Source of the DNA: an uncultured Bacilli bacterium
GTDB taxonomy: Bacteria > Bacillota_I > Bacilli_A > RF39 > UBA660
Assembly: GCA_910586295.1 (NCBI GenBank)
Contig: CAJUGE010000091.1
Coordinates: 1-18,688 of the forward strand
Length of the DNA stretch: 18,688 nt
Direction: 5' to 3'
The notes beneath the pieces are model-generated. The model did not search any database. It had not been told where the DNA came from and saw only the letters and a list, made by a program, of their open reading frames with translations. Both the position numbers and the translations under genes were made by a program. The stretch's first letter is position 1. Each line of letters opens with the position of its first letter. Below are positions 13,902 through 18,688 of this stretch, in pieces.

Positions 13902-16900
13902 ATGAAAAAAATAACAAACTTTATTATAAACAAAAGACATTCTATATTAGTAGTATTTATTATATTAACAATTCTATCTTGTTTTCTTGCCACTAAAGTA
14001 GAAATAAATGGAGATTTAACTAAATATTTGCCAGTAGATTCAAAAACTAAAATAGGAACTGAAATAATGAATGAAGAATTCAAAGGTGTCGAAACTCCAG
14101 GTTCTCTAAACTTAATGTTCAAAGGACTACAAGATGAAGAGAAAACTAAAATATTAGATAGTCTTACAAACATAAAAGGAATATCAAAAATAGACTATGA
14201 CAGCAAAGAAGACTATACTTTATATGTAATAAACACAGATGAAACAAGTGACTCTGAAACTTCAAAAAACATATATGAAGAAATACTAGATACTTACGAA
14301 AATTATGAAATATACACTAGTGGTTCAATAAAAATGAGTAACACAGAAATCCTACCAACATGGATTATGGTAACTTCAATTTTATGTGCCCTAATAATAT
14401 TGATAATAATGTGTGATTCTTACCTAGAGCCATTCTTATTCTTAATATCTATAGTAATCGCGGTAATTCTAAATGCAGGAACAAATCTAATATTTGGTTC
14501 TATTTCAGAAGTTACAAACTCTATATCAGCAATTCTTGTAATGGCACTTTCTATGGACTATTCAATCATGCTAATGAACAGGTTTAGAGACGAAAGGCTA
14601 AAAGAAAAAGACGATATACTAGCAATGAAAAATGCCCTATACAACTCATTTAGAGCAATATCCAGTAGTTCACTAACAACAATTGTAGGTTTAATTACTC
14701 TAGTATTCATGAGTTTCACAATCGGACGTGACCTAGGATTAGTATTGGCAAAAGGAGTTTTCTTAAGCTTAGTATCAATCTTCTTATGTTTACCTACACT
14801 TATACTAACATTTGATAAATGGATAACAAAAACAGAAAAGAAAGTATTCGTACCTAAACTAAAAACGCTAGCAAACATAAGTTACAAATTAAAATTACCT
14901 ATAACTTTTATATTTGTAATCCTATTTATAGGAAGTACTCTACTAAAAGGAAATTTATCTATACTATATGCTTCTCCCGAAGATGATAAAATAGAAGAAG
15001 TATTCGGAGCCAATAATCAAATTGCTATAATATATAAAAATGATTATGAAAGAGAAATCTCTTCATACCTTCCTATATTAGAACAAAATATTAACACAAC
15101 AAGTGTCCAAGCATATGGAAACACATTAAATCAAAAATTAACATACGATAACTTAAACACAAAAATGACTACACTAAGTGAAAATGGATTATTAGAAGAC
15201 TACTTACTAAAAATACTCTACTACCATTACTATAACAAAGACGAAAGTCTTCAAATGACATTAAATGAATTCTATAATTTTATAATAGAACTTAAAAATG
15301 ATGAAAACTTCAAAGACTTAATCACAGATGAAATAAACACACTAAAATACTTTATTAACCCTTATGAAATAGAAAAAACAAGAACTCCAGAATCTCTATC
15401 ACAAATTCTAGGTATAGATAATGAGCAAATAAAAGATATATTAATATACTATAATTCAAAAAATAACACACTTAAACTAACACTAAACGAATTTATTACT
15501 TTTCTAAAAAATGATATATTAACTAACCCAAAATATTCTAATCTATTTAACGAAGAAACTATATCTCAAATAGAAACACTATACACATATACTAACAAAG
15601 ACTTTATAACTGAATACTTTACTATTGAAGAACTATCTAACATATTAAATATACCTAAAAATAGTATAGAATTAATCTTACTTTCAAAACGCTCACAAAC
15701 AGACAACGGATTAGAAATAACTTTAAATGAATTTACTACACAAGTAATTCAATTAAAAACAAACACTAACTTTCTAGATAATATAGACATAACTAAAATA
15801 GAAATACTTAATAACTTCACTAATACAACTTATATAACTACACCACTAAACAAACAAGCATTAAGTTCTATCTACCCTTCATCTTTAGTAGACTTAGTCT
15901 ATCAAACTAAAAATCTAACAGAATTAGACACTATAACTCTAACAGAATTCATTAAAACAGTTTTAATTATAAATGAAAACACTCAAATACTTAGTGAAGA
16001 AGAACTAAACGAATTTAATCTATTATCTTATATTATAGATGACACACTTAACACGTCGCAAAAAACATTTACAAGTACACAATTATCACAATTATTAAAT
16101 ATAGACATTACACAAGCTAACTCTTTATATGCACTAATAGATTATGTAACAAATGGAACAGACAACTGGAAAATAAATCTAAATGAATTAATAAATATTA
16201 TTTTAGAAAACGAAGAAATAACTTCCTCATTAGATGAAGACACATTAAATAATCTGCATATTTTAAAGAGCGTTATAGACCTTACACTTCAAGAAAAAAA
16301 GTTAAGTAGCACTAACATAAGTGATATATTAGAAATAGAAAAAACAAATATAGACTTACTATATGGAATTTACATAACTAACTATATAAACAAAGAAATA
16401 TCACTTAATAATTTAGTAAACTTTATACTATCTGATATATTAGAAAGCGAAGAGTACTCTTCACTATTTACCCCACAAAACAAAAATGATTTAAAGAACA
16501 TCAAACTAATCATGAATGACTCTTTAAGAGGTAAAAAATACTCTAAAGAAGAGATGTACAACACATTAAGATTATTTACTAACGCTATCATAAACTCTGA
16601 CATAGATTTAATGTACATTTACTATGGAAGTATAAATGAATATAATGAATCTTGGGAATTAACGCTAGAAGAAATAGTTAACTACTTAAATGACGAAATA
16701 ATAAAAGATTCACGCTTTACTAAATTTATAAATGAAGAAACACAAAATGACATAATAAAAGCAAAAGAACAAGTTGCAAAAGCTAAATCTTTATTGGTAG
16801 CAAAAAACTATTCAAGAATAATACTAAACACAAAACTAGACTATGAAAGTGAAGAAACTTACCAATATATTGAAACCATTAATAATGATTTAAAAGATAT

Positions 16901-17474
16901 AAAAGAATTCTATATTGTTGGAGACTCATCAATGGCATATGAGATGGACAAAACATTTGCCAAAGAATTCAACTTCATCTCAGTACTAACAATAATAAGC
17001 CTAATAATAGTAGTAGGAATAGCATTCAAATCATTCATAATTCCAGTCATATTAGTATTACTAATACAAACAGCAGTATACCTAACGATGGGAATACTAT
17101 CAATAACAGTCGGATCAGTATACTTTATAGCGATACTAGTAGTACAAAGCATACTAATGGGAGCGACAATAGACTATGCGATTGTATACACATCATATTA
17201 CTTAGAAAATAGAAAAACATTAAATGTAAAAGAATCAATACTAAAATCATATGAAAGTTCAATACATACTATAATGACATCAGCATCAATACTAATAATA
17301 GTGACACTAATACTAGGAATATTTGCAAAAGACATAACATCAAAAATATGTATGACAATATCAGAAGGAACACTATGTTCGAGCCTATTAATACTACTAG
17401 TCTTGCCAGGAACACTCGCAGCATTTGACAAAAAAATAACTAAGAAAATCAAAAAATATGATAAAATAAAATAG
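13902..17474 (+). CDS. Giant MMPL/RND-family transporter with repeat-bearing external loop
   Basis: A 1190-residue RND-superfamily protein, far longer than the usual 700-800 of bacterial MMPL exporters. Topology: helix at 14-32; first external domain 33-150; five helices within about 151-305; helix at 330-348; a very large external loop 349-1020; five helices within about 1024-1172; basic tail. Each half carries the family's intramembrane Asp-Tyr pair, D219-Y220 (ALSMDYSIMLMNRFRDE) and D1091-Y1092 (GATIDYAIVYTSYY), the expected proton-relay sites. Such proteins use the proton gradient to export lipids, peptides or drugs; the substrate here is unknown. The extra length is a seven-copy repeat array (residues about 425-945), described separately. 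ATG 13902 follows TGGAGGG. The TAG stop (17472-17474) overlaps the ribosome binding site of the next gene. Codons are strongly A-ending, especially towards the 3' end. Confidence 0.9.
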   Translation: MKKITNFIINKRHSILVVFIILTILSCFLATKVEINGDLTKYLPVDSKTKIGTEIMNEEFKGVETPGSLNLMFKGLQDEEKTKILDSLTNIKGISKIDYDSKEDYTLYVINTDETSDSETSKNIYEEILDTYENYEIYTSGSIKMSNTEILPTWIMVTSILCALIILIIMCDSYLEPFLFLISIVIAVILNAGTNLIFGSISEVTNSISAILVMALSMDYSIMLMNRFRDERLKEKDDILAMKNALYNSFRAISSSSLTTIVGLITLVFMSFTIGRDLGLVLAKGVFLSLVSIFLCLPTLILTFDKWITKTEKKVFVPKLKTLANISYKLKLPITFIFVILFIGSTLLKGNLSILYASPEDDKIEEVFGANNQIAIIYKNDYEREISSYLPILEQNINTTSVQAYGNTLNQKLTYDNLNTKMTTLSENGLLEDYLLKILYYHYYNKDESLQMTLNEFYNFIIELKNDENFKDLITDEINTLKYFINPYEIEKTRTPESLSQILGIDNEQIKDILIYYNSKNNTLKLTLNEFITFLKNDILTNPKYSNLFNEETISQIETLYTYTNKDFITEYFTIEELSNILNIPKNSIELILLSKRSQTDNGLEITLNEFTTQVIQLKTNTNFLDNIDITKIEILNNFTNTTYITTPLNKQALSSIYPSSLVDLVYQTKNLTELDTITLTEFIKTVLIINENTQILSEEELNEFNLLSYIIDDTLNTSQKTFTSTQLSQLLNIDITQANSLYALIDYVTNGTDNWKINLNELINIILENEEITSSLDEDTLNNLHILKSVIDLTLQEKKLSSTNISDILEIEKTNIDLLYGIYITNYINKEISLNNLVNFILSDILESEEYSSLFTPQNKNDLKNIKLIMNDSLRGKKYSKEEMYNTLRLFTNAIINSDIDLMYIYYGSINEYNESWELTLEEIVNYLNDEIIKDSRFTKFINEETQNDIIKAKEQVAKAKSLLVAKNYSRIILNTKLDYESEETYQYIETINNDLKDIKEFYIVGDSSMAYEMDKTFAKEFNFISVLTIISLIIVVGIAFKSFIIPVILVLLIQTAVYLTMGILSITVGSVYFIAILVVQSILMGATIDYAIVYTSYYLENRKTLNVKESILKSYESSIHTIMTSASILIIVTLILGIFAKDITSKICMTISEGTLCSSLLILLVLPGTLAAFDKKITKKIKKYDKIK
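15174..16736 (+). repeat. Seven degenerate protein repeats in the transporter's external loop
   Basis: The core TLNEF-x-x-F/V-I/L recurs at residues 453 (TLNEF), 527 (TLNEF), 607 (TLNEF), 679 (TLTEF), 759 (NLNEL), 834 (SLNNL) and 921 (TLEEI), with spacings of 74, 80, 72, 80, 75 and 87. Between cores, a second motif like LS-x-IL-x-I-x(4)-I-x-x-L recurs (SQILGIDNEQI, SNILNIPKNSI, SQLLNIDITQA, SDILEIEKTNI). In most copies the 12 residues ending at the core Glu resemble a helix-loop-helix EF-hand loop, with D/N or polar at position 3, a hydrophobic residue at 8, T/N at 9 and Glu at 12. Several ligand positions are not acidic, so calcium binding is uncertain. Confidence 0.75.
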
Positions 17475-17482
17475 GTGAAAAA

Positions 17483-18106
17483 ATGAATATAAAAAAACCA
17501 AAAATAACAACATGTGAAGACATAGACATAAACGAAATAAAAAATATTGAATACATAACAAACTACAACATAAAAGGAACAATAAACTCAAAAATAGAAA
17601 TAAACGAGCAAACGATAGACACATGTATATTCACAAACATAGACTTCACAAACATAGAACTAAACAAAGTAGACCTAGTAGACTGCATATTTGAAAATTG
17701 TAACCTATCCAACAAAATATTTGACAACAAACTAATAACAAGAGTAACATTTAAAAACTGTAAAATGCTAGGAACATCATTCATAACATCATCAATAAAA
17801 GATGTAGAAATAGACAAATGCATAACAAAATACTTAAACTTTACAAACGCAAAAATAAATAACGTATCAATAAAAGAAAGTGAAATAATAGATGCGACAT
17901 ATTATGAAACTGAAATAAAAGAATTAGAAATAACAAACACTAATTTAAATGGAACAGAATTTGTAAACTCAATATTAAAAGGAGTAGACTTATCAACATG
18001 TGAAATAAATGATACAACATTCGACTTAAAATCCATAAAAGGAATGAAAATAAATATGTTCCAATGTCCAGCATTAATAAGGATGCTAGGCATAGAAGTA
18101 ATATAG
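17483..18106 (+). CDS. Pentapeptide-repeat protein
   Basis: A 207-residue soluble protein whose middle (about 45-190) follows the five-residue A(D/N)LXX-type periodicity with F/L/I at every fifth place, for example CIFTNIDFTNIELNKVDL, then CIFENCNLSN, VTFKNCKMLGTSF and NLNGTEFVNSILKGVDL. Such repeats fold into a right-handed square beta-helix; in Qnr and MfpA it mimics DNA and protects gyrase, in others it is structural. The tail MKINMFQCPALIRMLGIEV is the capping helix commonly seen at the C-terminus of Bacillota members. AGGTGA (17473-17478) lies 4 bases before ATG 17483 and overlaps the transporter's stop, so the two are translated together. Codon bias is extreme, with nearly all Ile as ATA. 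A gyrase-protection role is possible but not shown; several repeats depart from consensus. Confidence 0.85.
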   Translation: MNIKKPKITTCEDIDINEIKNIEYITNYNIKGTINSKIEINEQTIDTCIFTNIDFTNIELNKVDLVDCIFENCNLSNKIFDNKLITRVTFKNCKMLGTSFITSSIKDVEIDKCITKYLNFTNAKINNVSIKESEIIDATYYETEIKELEITNTNLNGTEFVNSILKGVDLSTCEINDTTFDLKSIKGMKINMFQCPALIRMLGIEVI

Positions 18107-18119
18107 GAGGAAAAATAAA

Positions 18120-18563
18120 ATGAAAAAATTAACAAAAAGAGAAGAAGAAAGTATAAAAGATTTCATACTAGGAGTAAAACCAATAACTTTAGGTAAAAAA
18201 TTAGAAGAAGAAGCTTATGCCTATTACATGGCAATGTGTTTACTTCTACCAGAAATTTCATTCTTAAAAAAAGTAAATGAAATGGGTGGAATAGAAATGG
18301 TAGTAGTAGATGATGAAGCACAAAGAAAATTATCAGATATATTTGAAGTAGAAGAAGAAATAGTAGAATTAAGAATAAGAGAACTATATATAAGAAAGTT
18401 AAAAGAAAAAGAAGATCCACAACAACAAGAAATTATAGATTCAAGTGAAAGAGATGTAGTTTTGGAAACAATAAGAAAAGAGTCTATAGAATTCATAAAT
18501 AAAATGCAAGAAGAAACTAGCCAAAGTTTAAGAAGAAAAATAAACGACAGAAATTTTCCCTAA
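18120..18563 (+). CDS. Small protein resembling the C-terminal part of ImmA/IrrE peptidases, no zinc motif
   Basis: A 147-residue soluble protein. Residues about 29-90 (EEEAYAYYMAMCLLLPEISF, then a spacer, then KLSDIFEVEEEIVELRIREL) resemble the region after the active site in ImmA/IrrE (DUF955) proteins, where 'E..AN.FA..LLMPE' is followed by a helix-turn-helix-like 'LA..F.VS...V..RL..L'. The HExxH zinc motif that normally precedes it is absent; residues 1-28 are a charged helix instead. The C-terminal 50 residues are highly charged and helical. It could be a non-catalytic partner or anti-repressor-like protein; the family link is by eye and tentative. AGGAGG (18105-18110) lies 9 bases before ATG 18120 and overlaps the preceding TAG. 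It is the last gene of the transporter operon; its stop codon overlaps the terminator. Confidence 0.7.
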   Translation: MKKLTKREEESIKDFILGVKPITLGKKLEEEAYAYYMAMCLLLPEISFLKKVNEMGGIEMVVVDDEAQRKLSDIFEVEEEIVELRIRELYIRKLKEKEDPQQQEIIDSSERDVVLETIRKESIEFINKMQEETSQSLRRKINDRNFP

Positions 18564-18586
18564 AAATATAATTTAAGGGATTTTTT
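18557..18586 (+). terminator. Terminator of the MMPL-pentapeptide operon
   Basis: TCCCT (18557-18561) pairs with AGGGA (18576-18580), with three more A-T pairs inside after one mismatch, followed by six T residues (18581-18586). It overlaps the TAA stop at 18561-18563. The remaining bases to 18688 hold no gene with a usable start that I can see. Confidence 0.75.
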
Positions 18587-18688
18587 CTATTAAAATAAAC
18601 AAAAAAACGAAGATTTAACCTCCGCATACAAAAATCTAAAAAAAGCAAAAAAAGACTATAAAAAAATCGACCTACATGTTATATTATA

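Noticed and set aside
18594..18688. Start of another gene reading KNEDLTSAYKNLKKAKKDY in the frame of 18600
   Set aside because: The frame is open to the window edge and looks protein-like, but no ATG, GTG or TTG start or ribosome binding site is present; it may be a remnant or chance in Lys-rich AT sequence.

Overview
The window is a very AT-rich, gene-dense stretch in which every recognisable gene lies on the + strand. Strong AGGAGG/AGGTGA-type ribosome binding sites, TTGNNN-17-TATAAT-like promoters, UGA used as a stop (for example at 2914) and family resemblances point to a low-GC Gram-positive bacterium (Bacillota). An uncultured gut Bacilli or Mollicutes-related lineage with the standard genetic code is plausible, but this is inference and no marker gene is present.

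Layout. 1-830: a decayed cell-surface protein gene running in from the left edge. 843-2180: two Cro/CI-type regulators, one small and soluble, one fused to a six-helix membrane domain. 2206-5392: an operon of a SanA/YdcF-like DUF218 protein, a GNAT acetyltransferase and an unusual seven-helix membrane protein with an extracytoplasmic calcineurin-like phosphoesterase. 5494-6594: a self-contained Fic AMPylase-family gene with its own promoter and three 11-bp phased repeats upstream. 6598-9492: a membrane-anchored metallo-beta-lactamase-fold hydrolase, a C39-like peptidase whose ribosome binding site lies in a 15-bp hairpin, and an overlapping L-lactate dehydrogenase gene.

9583-11957 looks like a decaying, horizontally acquired defence island. 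It holds a frameshifted VbhA-like antitoxin remnant that lacks the inhibitory Glu, an unrecognised TPR-like protein, and an AbiE type IV toxin-antitoxin locus. In the AbiE locus the antitoxin AbiEi and its palindromic operator/promoter look intact, while the toxin AbiEii has lost its ATG (now ACG) and carries two single-base deletions. Codon choice here visibly favours T-ending codons, unlike the A-ending preference of most flanking genes.

12032-13724: a single-gene unit for an unrecognised two-helix membrane protein with long cytoplasmic helical segments. 13837-18586: an operon of a giant MMPL/RND transporter (1190 residues), a pentapeptide-repeat protein and a small ImmA/IrrE-like protein without a zinc motif. 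The transporter's second external loop carries seven degenerate tandem repeats with EF-hand-like spacing. This operon is the best candidate for an undescribed system: an efflux-type pump with a possible cation-sensing or adhesive external array, co-expressed with a Qnr/MfpA-shaped protein.
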